Shown here: positions 12,501-22,019 of the stretch, in pieces | Layout of the letters: each line of letters opens with the position of its first letter | Numbering within the stretch: the first letter of the stretch is position 1 | Assembly: GCF_029227915.1 (NCBI RefSeq) | Contig: NC_079875.1 | Span: 16,175,001 to 16,239,000 of the forward strand | DNA length: 64,000 nt | DNA from: Hydractinia symbiolongicarpus | Taxonomy: Eukaryota > Cnidaria > Hydrozoa > Anthoathecata > Hydractiniidae | Direction of reading: 5' to 3' | The notes under the pieces: generated by a model | Database searches by the model: none | What the model was told of the DNA's origin: nothing | Seen by the model: only the letters and a program-made list of their open reading frames with translations | Made by a program: the position numbers and the translations under genes

Positions 12501-13203
12501 AAAACTGATAAAGTCGCTAGCTCAGACGCTCAGTTCTCATGTTTGGGGTTCACAAGTTTAAACGTCCCCCACTTGTCTCCAATATAAAAAATAATATAAC
12601 GCAGGAAGTCACAGGTCACAAAAAAATACAAATACTCGTCGAAAAACAAGTAGATACTGATAAACAAGACAATGGTAATTGATCTCAGTGTTCCCAGGAC
12701 ACATCTAAATGGTGGTTTACTTTGTTACAGAGTGCTAAAATTTTTGCTGACTGAATTTACTTTTCTAATTCAAACCCTGAATATGTTCTATTTAAGTAGA
12801 GCCGAGTTAGTATATTTACACATTCAATTTACAAAAACAATTGTGATCTGTACTTAGCCAGTCAGGAAATATAAATACCACTTTATATGTGGAAAAAAGA
12901 AGCTTAAAATTGCTTCATGCAGTTGTTGCAGAATATTAAAAACAAACCATCGTATAGCATTTTTAATGGATATGATTGTGTAAGCTCATCAGGGTAGAAT
13001 CCAAAAATTCTGGATCCTTCCTGGAAACAATTGGGGACCACAGTCACACCTTAAATTTTCACTAAACTTACCCCCTAATTATTTTTTACTTCTTTAATCG
13101 AAATGAAGTATTTTATATCTAAAACGAGCATTTGCATTATGAACAGCACAATTAGGTTGTGTAAAAAAAATAAAAAAATAAAAGTCTCACCCCAAGAAGA
13201 CAT
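505..13203 (-). CDS. EIF3J: eIF3 subunit J, 5' and middle exons (C-terminus off window)
   Basis: Six spliced exons on the minus strand keep one frame: 13191-13203, 11642-11727, 4343-4394, 4068-4165, 2913-2989 plus 1208-1251, and 505-617, all with GT/AG borders. The start is MSSW; the first junction forms an Asp codon. Recognisable eIF3j blocks in order are DKWEGEDEDDDVK, DNWDDDDD, a Lys/Arg/Glu helix with LAERIKEKQ, LLTPEEQLAEQLK, and LQEESDLELAKEAFG, the family signature. About 161 residues are present; vertebrate eIF3j is about 258, so the last exons lie left of base 505. The final seen exon could also read into a TAA three codons on, but the GTAAAA donor and alignment to the family favour splicing. 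eIF3j binds the 40S decoding centre and helps eIF3 join or leave the ribosome (family knowledge). One intron hosts the 6.77-kb DIRS element in the same orientation. Confidence 0.92.
1924..1996 (+). repeat. tRNA-derived fragment (SINE head or tRNA pseudogene)
   Basis: There is an A-box-like GCTCAGTTGGTCTAATGG and a perfect T-arm CCAGGTTCAAATCCTGG with B box GGTTCAAATCC. A 7-bp acceptor (GTTTTGT/ACAGGGC) forms only with three G-U pairs, and the D-stem and anticodon stem do not close. I read it as a decayed tRNA or the head of a tRNA-derived SINE in an eIF3j intron, not a working tRNA gene. Confidence 0.4.
4468..4530. repeat. Minisatellite copy 1 (left flank of DIRS element)
   Basis: This is a diverged copy of the 68-bp unit found twice at 11302-11425 (ATCAGCTTtATGCAyGG, then TTTAAATGAGAATTATAT, then AAAGTCAGT). 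The retroelement lies exactly between this copy and the next one, so the array was split by the insertion. Confidence 0.8.
4531..5128 (-). repeat. Split direct repeat B2 of the DIRS element
   Basis: 598 bp repeated at 5887-6484. It contains a 9 x 30-bp minisatellite at 4762-5031 in which two 30-bp types alternate (CTTGGAAATTGCC and CTTGGAAATCGCC cores). Because 30 is divisible by three, long spurious repetitive ORFs appear on both strands; I do not call them genes. Its outer edge at 4531 is the element terminus. Confidence 0.9.
5541..5886 (-). repeat. Split direct repeat A2 of the DIRS element
   Basis: 346 bp matching 10956-11301. Its inner edge abuts B1 at 5886/5887, the B1-A2 junction expected in PAT-type elements, which templates the circular intermediate in the accepted replication model. 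Confidence 0.9.
5887..6484 (-). repeat. Split direct repeat B1 of the DIRS element
   Basis: 598 bp matching 4531-5128, including the same nine-copy 30-bp array (6118-6387). The match stops at 6484, where the element's internal region begins. Confidence 0.9.
6803..7828 (-). CDS. DIRS tyrosine recombinase (YR)
   Basis: 341 residues. An N-terminal SAM-like DNA-binding half (about residues 20-125) is followed by the catalytic core. The conserved R-K-H-x-R-H/W-Y set is visible: R166 in LLRVSEYV, K206 in CSKTD, H276 and R279 in HSFRIGG, W302 in IIGRWSS, and Y310 in YRRYIHL. In this superfamily the tyrosine cleaves DNA and forms a 3'-phosphotyrosine; here it would insert the circular cDNA. The ORF starts inside the end of the RT/RNase H ORF (overlap 7759-7828, -1 frame), typical of these compact elements. 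The chosen start is the first ATG. It appears intact. Confidence 0.95.
   Translation of the reverse strand: MSRRTSRTLSTTSISVGSLEDELRCYFTAALAPNTRRTYLSGHRSYVRFCKSLHIAPYPAVERTLQLYVTFLARHVTYNTIKVYLSAIQYQSVVLGFSTQIYTMRRLYYVVRGIRRSHPHQRLRRLPITPVHLRDMLRFVGQSGFKPIDKLMWRALILLAFFGLLRVSEYVSPSVKTFDASVNLMATDIIIDPDSNIATVNIKCSKTDPFRMGFKIRLARIGGELCPVAALENYLLLRDTTPGPLFVLHCGDFVTRKYVSSFLKISLPLHVDLNTHSFRIGGASAAASCGIPDSAIKIIGRWSSDCYRRYIHLSDRAMIECSSRIAGLNGITKIWDITSTY
7759..9723 (-). CDS. DIRS reverse transcriptase / RNase H
   Basis: 654 codons are open, but roughly the first 130 overlap the gag ORF in another frame and read like shadow sequence; the real polyprotein part probably starts near the gag stop. RT motifs include LDLSSPRGSSVND, SPYIFNTFADLL and the catalytic YLDD (about residue 345). 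RNase H follows with LFTDASGIGLGG, ISYYELLAI, IFTDNQAVV and LRHIEGQFNVYADLLSR, which supply the D-E-D-D residues. The enzyme copies element RNA into DNA and removes the RNA strand. It lies in the +1 frame relative to gag, so frameshifting or re-initiation is likely (inference). Confidence 0.95.
   Translation of the reverse strand: MIQPGSGISLMSFYSITTSEEQAHVLPQPRHLQLAGLAHIALPAGKRDILPATAPLVLGKLGTQGFGMPPARGVMDSGQVGVTDTITAYLAEKILATSFTDALCVTGCTHPPAVHSGPLHQVPSNFFPVVRPVSTPINVNILESLLAGHPNRLVVNFIVSGFKFGFKLGFFDCSLASSDSNNKSSVIHAHKVSGAILKELNRGHTVGPFDLPPLPGFHCSPLGAAPKKDGTVRVVLDLSSPRGSSVNDGISREDYSVSYSSFDDAVEMVKRIGKNCYMAKIDIKHAFRLCPVHPDDWHLLGYKWQGRYFFDVVLPFGGRSSPYIFNTFADLLNFILHFVAMINELLHYLDDFITAALQKNECQYLVDLIKNVFKVIGVPLALDKVVGPSQVITYLGIQIDTVNFVIRLPEDKFDALMVTLKGWLTKKKCKKRELLSLIGSLSFACKVVKCGRIFLRRLIDLASTVKHLNYHITITSESRKDIEWWWAFLPTWNGIAIIHTETLYSSSLQLFTDASGIGLGGFYGGKWFSIELGHALQHSISYYELLAIVVAVFCWGVEWRNKQVIIFTDNQAVVQIWCSGSCKCPHIMNLVRKLFFFLAQHNINLLLRHIEGQFNVYADLLSRLQVQLFKTKCPDALAEPSPLPQSVLEVLKTN
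9350..10930 (-). CDS. DIRS Gag-like nucleocapsid protein
   Basis: 526 residues starting MAPKQQQKTTKRK. The first half is low-complexity and Ser/Pro-rich with a basic KKKRKLSSLKLRRRK stretch near residue 155. The C-terminal third has a retroviral-type zinc knuckle CFTCRKEGHFASNC (CX2CX4HX4C) followed by a second Cys/His cluster (CYRYNNGLPC... CHFVHRCTLC...HPSSRC). This pairing is characteristic of DIRS ORF1. It presumably packages element RNA. The start lies 25 bp inside repeat A1. No disabling stop is visible. Confidence 0.9.
   Translation of the reverse strand: MAPKQQQKTTKRKQNTSSVNAITVNEFLQSPHLFSLEQWVQLGKETLLLLASSRDLPVQGKSVRELAISIMESANKDHAHPVNTEEKEPAVVSNDFVDFNAPKNNAIPEEVISSNEEEKRGTWTVTPIKNYQNEGPNASSFVESSPAIGVVGKKKRKLSSLKLRRRKISNSNFNPKAFADEMKSYLKNELATFAKTQQFTSANAVNKQISSPLSPPSLPPIVSSFPAPGSLEPTSTNDGVLVAGMSNIAPACESAPPVSFASSASLAPSASSLPAIPKRVLEKIRTGEYVNFDLLLPPGLNSSSSALSSLAMDDVGEFDLRIREMDGRPTVSLNQKSFNKSKVKDFHSWCLAWSNYFMCMLHYFPHLTSQLLGYQQMVVNFANQYEFSAVYIYDQLHRLQIANDPTRKWDKFDELLFNNHIRGAGTRLAPASTSPASRFGSHCFTCRKEGHFASNCPSGSRQTGDTRFRNASRSWGNGQRAGWCYRYNNGLPCREDTCHFVHRCTLCDRMHPSSRCSLRPSAPSPK
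10956..11301 (-). repeat. Split direct repeat A1 of the DIRS element
   Basis: 346 bp matching 5541-5886. Its right edge (11301) is the 5' terminus of the element. It should hold the promoter, since gag begins at 10930, but I see no clear TATA box. Confidence 0.9.
11302..11425. repeat. Minisatellite, 68-bp unit, copies 2 and 3
   Basis: Two tandem copies begin CTATTATTTTATCAGC at 11302 and 11370; with the copy at 4468-4530 they form a three-unit array split by the DIRS insertion. Confidence 0.8.
12495..12562 (+). repeat. Degenerate tRNA-like SINE head
   Basis: GTCGCTAGCTCAGACGC resembles an A box, and GGTTCACAAGTTTAAAC followed by GTCCCC resembles a decayed B box and T-arm. It lies in eIF3j intron 1. 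The match is weak and unverified. Confidence 0.3.
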
Positions 13204-15650
13204 CCTTTCTTTTTTCTTCAACCTTTACTTGCAGATTATTTTGTTAAATTTAAAGACAAGACCTTAACGCCATCGCGATTTAAATTCCGCCAAAAGGGCC
13301 TATTCATTTTTTGGGTCCGTAAACTTTATCTCATCTAGAAATTTTAAGTTTAACTGGTCCGTAAATTACTTGCTTGGCATCAGAAATTAAAAATGACATA
13401 AGTGCACCGGCATTGAATATATTTGAACAAAATAACGTATAAAACACACCGATCCGGGTTAATGAGCAAAGAACACGTGCCTGCAGTCCTCTTCCACTAC
13501 AGCAAATCTCGATTTGTCTGTATAATTGACATGTTAAGACATATGCATTATACATGCACATTTGATTGGTTTATATATACAACAGAAATAGTTTCCTTAG
13601 GAGGCAGCAGAGGGTAGGTCTAGAGGAGGAGTTTTAAAAGTTTCCTTGTTTCTGTGGTGCCTGCCTGGCTGGCACACAAGCGTATGTCAAGGGCAGTATA
13701 TGAAATATGGCAATTTTTAGTGCAAGACTGACCTAAAAAAAATTGTTTCTAGTACCACATCCAGGTGAATTCAGTCTTTAGTAGTGCGCTCTGATTCGCC
13801 ATCCTAAAAAGGTTGTGAGTTTAGCTAATCCCAAGAAAAGGCTAGCTTACCACTATGATTATAAATCACTACTACTATAGCTAGCTAGCTTATAATTAAA
13901 AAAAATATTGATCCTTGCTATAGACCACTCTCCATATGGATGTAGTTCTTTTGATTTCATTTTAAGAACAATGGGCATGTGTGCACTTTTTGTGTAGGCA
14001 AAAAACAGAACTCTTGTAAATATTGGCATGTCAATATCACAATAAACATTATAAACGAAATCCCTATATAAGCCACTCACACCCCTGGAAACAGCATGAG
14101 TATGTTGGGAACAGCGCATACATTGCTCAAATCGTGAGAAAACACTTTTGAAAAAATAAAAATACTGCATCCTGTCTTGCACACTTGTTCGCATGCATCT
14201 TTGATGGATGCCAACATCTTTGATCTTTTAATTTGAAAAATTGTAAATTTGCCGAATTTTTGAGTTTTTACTTGCCAATTGGCCAACTGACCCTATTTTT
14301 GTGCCCACAAGACTCTAATATCAGACTTTTGTGATGTCTGCCTAATACACCTTTTCGGAATTAGCACAGCCATGATTAATTTTTTCACAAGTAGAGCAAG
14401 TTGGACTTTGAACCCCGTTTTCAGTAATGAAGCTGACAATAAAAGATTTGTGCCAAAATAGGTGGTAAATCTCTCAGAAGAGCCTCTCTTTTTACCACTT
14501 CTTGCATGCTTTTGCACCAAGAAAGGAAGATTCAAAGTCCAAGTTGCACCATTTGCAGTAAAATTAAATATAATTGCCGTAATTTCAAAAAGGAGTTTTA
14601 ATTTTCATGTGATTTGGCACCAACATGATGGTTATATATTTTCTCAAATTTGCCTATTTCAGTACCACTGTTTTATATCATCTGCTACAAGACTAATGAA
14701 GTTTTTTTTTCTTATGTTTTTATTTTTCCTATTTCCAAATTTTATTATGTATATACTACAATATATATTCACTTTCATCCTCTAAACTAAATCCGTTTTT
14801 TTTACATGGGTTGTTTAAAATAATGCTTGTATAATTTATATATATGATTATGCTTTGAAAATCTGTTATCTGTTTTGCATGTTCGCATTTTCCATTTCAT
14901 TATTAAAAAAATATTTCACTGTTTGTTAATCTTTCCAAGGTAAGATACAAGTTTTTGTGAATCAGTCTTGTCAAGATATTTTCCAAATATTTGTTTTAGT
15001 GAACAATTATTTTCATGATTTGAGTACCTTTTGCAAGTTTAATTCATTCCCGGCCTATTTATTGAAATAAGGCATCCATTTATTGAATTTTTTTGGTGAA
15101 CTAGGAAATTACTGAGAAAAACTAGCGAAGAAAAAATAAAAATTTTTTTGTTATTCCTAAACTTTCACAAAGATTTATTTTCACAACATTATCTTTTCAG
15201 AAATTTCTGCTGAGATACATTTTCAGAATACGGATAAAATTAATCAACTTAGGTATGCCTTTTTACTTGTGATTCCTTGTAATAAATTTCCTAAAAAAAT
15301 TTAAGCCATTTTTACATTGTTTTTCCAAAGTGACCAAGAAGAAAAAAGACATGTTCAATGCCATACAAAGCCCTTTTAAGGAACTTTAAGCCAATCAAAT
15401 CATCAGATTTTTTTTATGTCAGCCAGATCTTTATTAGATTGGTAGTAATGAACCATATATATTAAATTTATAATAGTAAGGCAAGAACCAATGAGCTTTC
15501 AACTGGGAGATGGGATCTATAAAACTTAATGAGGGTCATCTGAACTTGATGAAAATACCTGAATTTTATAGTTTGGTGAAAAATAAATGGGGAATTGAAG
15601 TAACTGCACTTCAAATATTGTGTTTGTTTTATAGCTTTGTATATTAAATT
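13204..15650. other. Spacer between eIF3j and WDR77
   Basis: This contains the eIF3j 5' flank, the WDR77 5' flank and an imperfect inverted-repeat element around 14341-14610. I see no convincing gene; short ORFs are AT-rich and unrelated to anything I recognise. A TTTGTTTTATAG stretch just before the WDR77 ATG could be the acceptor of a 5'-UTR intron. Confidence 0.5.
14341..14610. repeat. Imperfect inverted repeat (MITE-like)
   Basis: Arms at about 14375-14413 and 14530-14567 are inverse copies (GAGCAAGTTGGACTTTGAA versus TTCAAAGTCCAAGTTGCAC), with weaker pairing extending outwards and a small inner hairpin (GGTGGTAAA / TTTACCACT). No coding sequence is inside. It is likely a decayed hairpin MITE. 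Confidence 0.55.
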
Positions 15651-16601
15651 ATGAGTTCTTTGGAAGAACAAACTGGAGTAACAAAGGTTCCAAAATATAT
15701 TGATGGTTTGAGTTTCAATGATGCTGGACAATTAGCTATTGTTGCTTCAAATCTGACAGGTAGATGTTGGAATGGTTTATTGGCTGTATTCAATGATGCA
15801 AAATTCGCACCAAATATACCTCATGTTGACTATGCAAGTCAGAACGAGGCTGGTTGTACGGATATTGAGTGGATTGATGAAAAGAGAATAATTATTAGTA
15901 CTGATGCAGGGACCATAGAAGTTTGGCAACTTGAGGATGCCCCCATACTTTCAAATGAAATTTTATTGTCTGAACACAATGATATTTGCTCAGCACTTAG
16001 CATCAGTAAACAATCAAAACAAGTTGCTAGTGCAAGTTGGGACAGCAGTATAAAGTTGTGGGACCTGGAAGTTGACATGTCTATACACAGCGTGCATTTG
16101 CACACTGATAAAGTTCTTGATATTTTATGGAATTATGCTACTCCTGATGTGTTTGCGTCTGCATCTGAAGACGGTACTGTTAAATTATATGATAATAGAG
16201 GTACCGGAAAACCTGCAAGTTTGCTCGATTATCAAGCAATAACACATCCAATGTCGTTGGACTGGGTAACTGAGGAAAAGATTTGTATTGGTTACAGCAA
16301 TGGAGATGTTTCTATGTTAGACACGAGAAACACTAGTCAGGAAATCTCAAAGGTTAAAATCCACAAAAAACCTATACATAGAATACTAATTATTGAGGAT
16401 CAACATCTTGCATCAGTATCAGATGATATGACAGTAAAAGTCCATAAAATTGCTAATTGGGAGAATACATATTATGATTCTCGGCACACAGATTATGTCA
16501 GAGGTTTAACGTACCAAAAACAAGACAGGTCTCTTTGGACTTCTGCTTGGGACGGTTCTGTGCACTGTCACAATATTAAAATAAATGAAAAAATGGAATA
16601 G
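15651..16601 (+). CDS. WDR77: WDR77 / MEP50 methylosome WD40 protein, intronless
   Basis: 316 residues, predicted as a seven-blade WD40 propeller (human about 342). The family-specific N-terminal segment SNLTGRCWNG...FAPN, then NEAGCTDIEW and ISTDAGTIEVWQL, aligns closely with MEP50; later WD blades show SASWDSSIKLWDL, SASEDGTVKLYD and TSAWDGSVH. MEP50 binds PRMT5 and presents histone H4/H2A and Sm proteins for symmetric arginine dimethylation in cytoplasm and nucleus. There is no intron in the coding region, unlike the multi-exon vertebrate gene and the neighbours here, so intron loss or replacement by a retrocopy is possible. The start is the first ATG. LSM6, an Sm-fold protein, lies 22 kb away; I draw nothing from that. 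Confidence 0.92.
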   Translation: MSSLEEQTGVTKVPKYIDGLSFNDAGQLAIVASNLTGRCWNGLLAVFNDAKFAPNIPHVDYASQNEAGCTDIEWIDEKRIIISTDAGTIEVWQLEDAPILSNEILLSEHNDICSALSISKQSKQVASASWDSSIKLWDLEVDMSIHSVHLHTDKVLDILWNYATPDVFASASEDGTVKLYDNRGTGKPASLLDYQAITHPMSLDWVTEEKICIGYSNGDVSMLDTRNTSQEISKVKIHKKPIHRILIIEDQHLASVSDDMTVKVHKIANWENTYYDSRHTDYVRGLTYQKQDRSLWTSAWDGSVHCHNIKINEKME

Positions 16602-17813
16602 GTTATTGTATGACTTATAAATCAAACATAGGTTATCAAATTGATGTTTTCAATTCGATGTTCCATAATTATGAAAAGTCTATATTTTAGTGGGCATAAC
16701 AAATAAGAAAATTACAAAGGGAGGGATTTTATAGCTGTGCAAGCTTCATAGAAAAATCATGTGTGTACAAAGAATATTATGAAAATATTATGTCTTATGT
16801 CTTTTTTTTGTCCCCTGCCATTAGAAAAGGGTTGGGCTTTTCCTAGGATCCCTAGGTGAATCATGTTGAGATTTTCAGTATGTGTATCAATATTTTTCAT
16901 GAAATTAGTCAAAATGGTTGAAAAATAGGGGACTAACAAGAGAAACCATAGTCTATATTTTATTTACGTATAATCCACAAATTCAAAATCATCTATAGCT
17001 GAACATCATCAAGGCATTTAAGGACCTCTTTTTAAAAGTTGTAACATGTATAAAAGTTTCGTTCAGATTTGGGGTTTTACCATCAAATTAATGATGTAAG
17101 GATTTGAAATGTAGGGGGGGGGGTCATACTCCGGGGCTCCCAATCAACAAGGTACACACTTTTTTTGCAATAAAATTGATCATTGTCCTTTTTGTCCATT
17201 AAAACTTTTAAACACATCAAAAAGTAAAATTCAAGGTTCAAAAAGCTGTCGTTTTAAATTCTTACTGGATTTGAATGCATTTCCTGGTTATAGTTGCAAA
17301 AAATACAATATATTTATGATTCGAATTAGCATCTTAGATTTTTGCATCTGTGCTTGATTAATAGAGGTACTAAGAAGCAAACTTAAAGTTTTTCCAACTA
17401 TTTAACTTGAAGAAATGAAGACAGAGATATTTGTTTTCAATCAATTGTTTTTTTTATTTTTTTATTACATATTTAAACAGCCAGAATTCTTGATGAATAA
17501 TTGATATCAATAAAGGAGAAATTTCCAAGACCTAGAAAGCCTAACATGTAAATCTTTTATTAAAAAAAAACGTTTTACTTAAAATAAGCAACCATTTAAC
17601 TTGTATAGATACTGTATGTAATAAGTGTGATCCTGTGACAACTTGTTAGGATATGGGTGTTTAATAAACAGTAAGACATTTACATAGTTGCTTAAGCGAG
17701 AAGGCTGTTTAAGGATCTTGGGTGCTAATTCGAATCACAGCATGATCTAAGTAGAAATTCGTTAACGTTTGCATACCCTTGTTGTTTTTAGATGAATTTA
17801 AAGTAACTACGAA
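16602..17813. other. Spacer between WDR77 and the SDR gene
   Basis: This is AT-rich sequence with a poly-G run at about 17115. No supported gene or RNA is visible. It holds the WDR77 3' end and the SDR promoter region. Confidence 0.5.
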
Positions 17814-20809
17814 ATGATTTTAGATAAGGCTGTAGCTTTGATCACTGGTGGAGCCCAGGGGTTTGGTAAAGAATTTGCAAGATGTTTGTTAAGCAACGGT
17901 TCACGGGTAATACATTCCTGATTTCTAGCACTACTATTTTATTTTTAATTTTTACCAACAAAGAGGTATTAAGTTGGATCTTTATACCAGCATACTGGTA
18001 TGGGTACTCAAACCTAAATGTCAAAAAAATTTAATTTAAAAGTTTAATTTAAATCTCCCTTTAAAGGTTCTCTGGTTAATTTTGATAGTGTTTTATAGGT
18101 TGTTGTGGCTGACATGAATAAGGAGTTGGGGAATTCGTTCCAAGAAGAATGTTCAAAAGTTTATGGTCACAACAAAATGAAATTTGTGTATTGTGACGTG
18201 ACCAATTCTCAAGAACTAAATCGTATGAGCTTCTTGCTTTTATTTTTGTTAATGTTGTGTTTTTTATTGTGCTATAAATTTTTTTTTTTTTAAAATATAA
18301 ATTTTCAATATGTCGAGAAAAGTATTGTGAGTTGAATTTTTTTCAACATAAGGGACATTTTCTTGGCAGAAGAACATTAAAAAGCATATCGTAAGCATAT
18401 TTCAAACCTAAATATAAAATGATTATGTTTAAATATTGTATATTAAAGTTCCAAAATGAATTTGAATGAACATGTGTAGACATATTCGTGAAACATTTTT
18501 CTTTTAATTTTATTCCAAGCTATATATTTTTAATAGGTACGTTTGAACTAGCAAGGACTGAATTTGGTGGTTTGGACATAGTATGCAATAACGCTGGAAT
18601 CATATCTACCAAAACCTCAGACGTTAAGCCTCAGATTGCTGTTAATTTGGTATGATGTGAGCCATACTTTAAGAGAAATAAATTCAGATTTAAACTGTGT
18701 TAGTTCTAAACTCAAAACCCCTGTATCAAGTCTGTTTCTATTACCTTGACTTTAGGCTAACTAAGTCTTTCTTGGTCTATCTCTTGGCTTCGTCCCGGAA
18801 GGTATCAAGCCTCTCCACTCTCTTACCCAATTATCCTTTTCAATTCATACTAAGTCAATATTCTTATCTGGGTAGCATCTCTAAATCTGCGAATACTTAG
18901 CATGCTCCTTATTAGCTCATCTGAACTCTTCCCATCCTTCACCTAACCATTTACTATATCATTCCTTTCTACACGGTCAAGATTTTCTGCTCTACTGCCC
19001 ATGTCTCACTATCGTGCAATATAAACATGTCTTCAATTTTAAAAATATCCTGAAGGAATTTAGGTGTAACTGTTTTCTACCCTGGAACTATTCAAAAATT
19101 TCATCTGTGAATTATGTTTTAATTATCATTTCTAGACAGCTGTTATCGAGGGGACGTACAAGGGAATAGAATTGATGAGTAAGTCAAGTGGAGGAAATGG
19201 TGGGTTGGTTGTAAATGTGGCGTCGGCAGCAGGTTGGTTTTTTTACGTAACTGATTTAGTGTTAATGTATGACTGCTTTTATTTATTTTTTAAGAAGATC
19301 CATGATTTTGTTATCTGTTTACATGCTATGCTTATGTTCGTATGTTTAATTTCGTAATTCTGTTATATGACTACTTTCAATGTTCAATGCGCCTAAAATT
19401 GGCTATATTCTGATCTCACTGTTTATTAAGGCACAATTGACATTTTTTTGGCTGATAATAATAATAATAATTATTTAATAATAGTAATCATTTATTTCTG
19501 CTCTATTAGATTGACATGGTTCTTTTTCCCTAACTTTAATTTATGTGATATATAAATACAGTAGAAAAAATAATATAATACAAAAACACCACTAAAAGAA
19601 AGAAACAAATAATCCGATGATACAAATTTTTGTCATAACATCGTGATTTTGATATGTACATGACAAATAGTGAAGAAATTTCCGTCCAATGGTAAAAAAT
19701 TGAATTTCTTACATAGGCAATCAATATGCATATATGCACTACTCTTTTATCTCTGGTGTTGTTCACTATTCTGAACAAATCATTTATATCTATATACTTC
19801 CACCTTATGCTACAGGTTTTCAGATGATGCCAGGAGCACCAGTTTACACATCTACCAAGCATGCGGTGGTAGCTTTCACACGCTCGTTTAAGGTATAGGA
19901 TGTTTTTCAATGCTCTTGTGGTTAGGTTAATGTATTTTATTTCTTTTTCTATTTCATATTTAAAATTTTTTTAGCATCTACCGGTTTTTGCCACAGACGG
20001 TGTGAGAGTGAATTGTCTTTGTCCTTTTTTCTGTGACACTACTATGTTACGCAATGCAGAAAAGGAGAATCCTGAGATGAAGAAGAATTTTGAAGCTTTG
20101 CCAAAAATTCAGTTAGTAGCTAGTACTGTTACTTCCAGCAGCCTTTTTTGTATCTTAAAGTCTGATTTCTTTAGGTGTTTATGGCCGCAGCCTGCTTAGT
20201 TCGTGCCAGCGCCCATTATGCCTAATCTCCGTTACGCTAAAAGTGACAGTGTTTTTGGAATTATAATTAGATTGTTGTGCTGCGAGCTGCGGCTATGTTT
20301 CTATTCTCTTTTAAAATATGTGAATAAAAAAATGTAAAAAAAATACAAAAATATAGGCGGAGATAGTGTGGTGATAACGCCGTCAACTTGTAATCATAAT
20401 GTTAAATGTAGTGTTGTCAGCCAGCCGCCAATTGGCTTTTGTGGCACGCAAGCAAGTTAGAGTAATGTTTTACGTTACTTTAGCGGGTAATAGTAACTTA
20501 GCGTTGGAGAGGAGGAAGAGCCAACCGTTCGGATGATCAACAAGGACGCTAAAACTTCCCGTTAGTTACTATGTCAGCAGTATCATTAAAATGAATTAAT
20601 ACATATCAAATGTTAGCGTGGGTGCGCAATAGAGCTTCCACTTCAATTGACACTTTAACTGCATTTTGTTTTTCTTTAGAATAAAGGATGTAGTAAAAGC
20701 CTTCATGCAGTGTGTTGAAGATGATAACATGAATGCGAAAGCGGTTGCTATTATGCCACCTGACAACGTTTACACGTTGGTCTTTCCTCCTGCCGTACCA
20801 AAATTGTAG
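17814..20809 (+). CDS. 15-hydroxyprostaglandin dehydrogenase-like short-chain dehydrogenase
   Basis: Seven exons: 17814-17906, 18099-18222, 18537-18649, 19136-19232, 19816-19892, 19975-20111 and 20680-20809. They join in frame to 256 residues (human 15-PGDH 266). Classical SDR features are the cofactor loop TGGAQGFG at residues 11-18, CDVT, NNAG at 90-93, catalytic S140 in NVASAAG, and Y153/K157 in YTSTKHAVVAFTRS, followed by VRVNCLCP. The spacing matches human 15-PGDH (S138, Y151, K155). 15-PGDH enzymes oxidise the C15 hydroxyl of prostaglandins and related hydroxy-fatty acids with NAD+ in the cytosol; the true substrate here is unknown. The C-terminal part is shorter and more divergent than human. 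Intron 6 contains a SINE copy. Confidence 0.9.
20350..20595 (+). repeat. tRNA-derived SINE, copy 1 (in SDR intron 6)
   Basis: A tRNA-like head (GGAGATAGTGTGGTGATAAC) is followed by a body shared with 22020-22258 on the opposite strand, including GCAAGCAAGTTAGAG and GAGGAGGAAGAG. The B box is decayed. Confidence 0.75.
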
Positions 20810-22019
20810 ACGGTTACTTAAGATTGGGTAAATATTTCGTACAATGTATTAATTTTAGCGGAAATTAGTTTTGCGAGTGTTTATCACTTTCGCGTAAATT
20901 ATTACTCACCAGAATTATAAATCTTAGCTTCGCAAAATTCACGTGAATAAAATTTAACAAATTTTTTTAAAAAGCGTTAGTGCACTGATTAGCACACAAT
21001 AATGGATCCGCAATTTTCTTTTTCAACAGTCTTTACTTTGTCTCTCTTGCATTGAAGATACAGTATAAATTGAAAGAAGAAAAAATGAGCAGATCGTTTT
21101 TGCGCATATAACTTTATTATAAATATCTTTAATTATATTTTAATTTATTTGGAGAGTATTGCGATTTGTTAACTTCGTGAAATATTATTTCTCTAGAAAA
21201 TATGTGAAATAAGATTTTTCACTTTTTACAAAGTTTAATTGATGCGTTAAAATGTATCTAGCCAGTGGTCCGAAACAACAGTATTTAAATTTGAACGGAG
21301 AACTGTTGCTATAAAAAAGATTTTCACGGCTTATGACGGCTAGTAGTACCTGCTATATATTTTAATTTTTCGATTATTTTTTTTTATTGTTTCTTAATAT
21401 GGAATGAAGGTTTTTTTGTGATGTAACATATTGTATATGATGAAATTAATATTTCCAAATAGAAAGCACTCTACGCCGAACATCTCATGTTGTGTTCTTC
21501 CTTGTATATATATCATATCCTTGGTATCTGTTACTAACTTTCAACATTTGTTGGTTATTACGATGCAGTTTTTAGTGCAACTCTCTTATAAAATACGCTT
21601 AGTGCGTGTGTGTGCGTGTGTGTGCAATGTTACAAAGAGGATATTTTTAGTCTCATTTGTTGAACGCCAAATTGTCTATTGTTTGTTTGTGGCCTGTTAT
21701 ATTACCTATTTACGAAGAAAATTAACAAATCGTCCTAAGTGGATATTTCTGTGTGACACAACTGGTCTTTAGTGATTTTCCTTACTAAATGACGACGACA
21801 GCAGAATGTCAGTATCTTTCCATACCACATGGCCTTGTCATCATGGTACGCAGGTTCTTGACCTATAGGTTTGTCAAACATATGCAAAAAATTAATTTGT
21901 TTGTGTCTATTTTGCGCAATCACATTTCGCGCGTATAAATTTTATAGATGTGTTAAGTGCGTTTTTGGAACGCGTAAATAAGGAACTTTTTAGCTGTCCA
22001 TACTCTATTTTAAGCCCTT

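Noticed and set aside
14462-14785. 107-codon ORF on the plus strand
   Set aside because: Phe-rich translation of AT-rich and inverted-repeat sequence, with no family resemblance.
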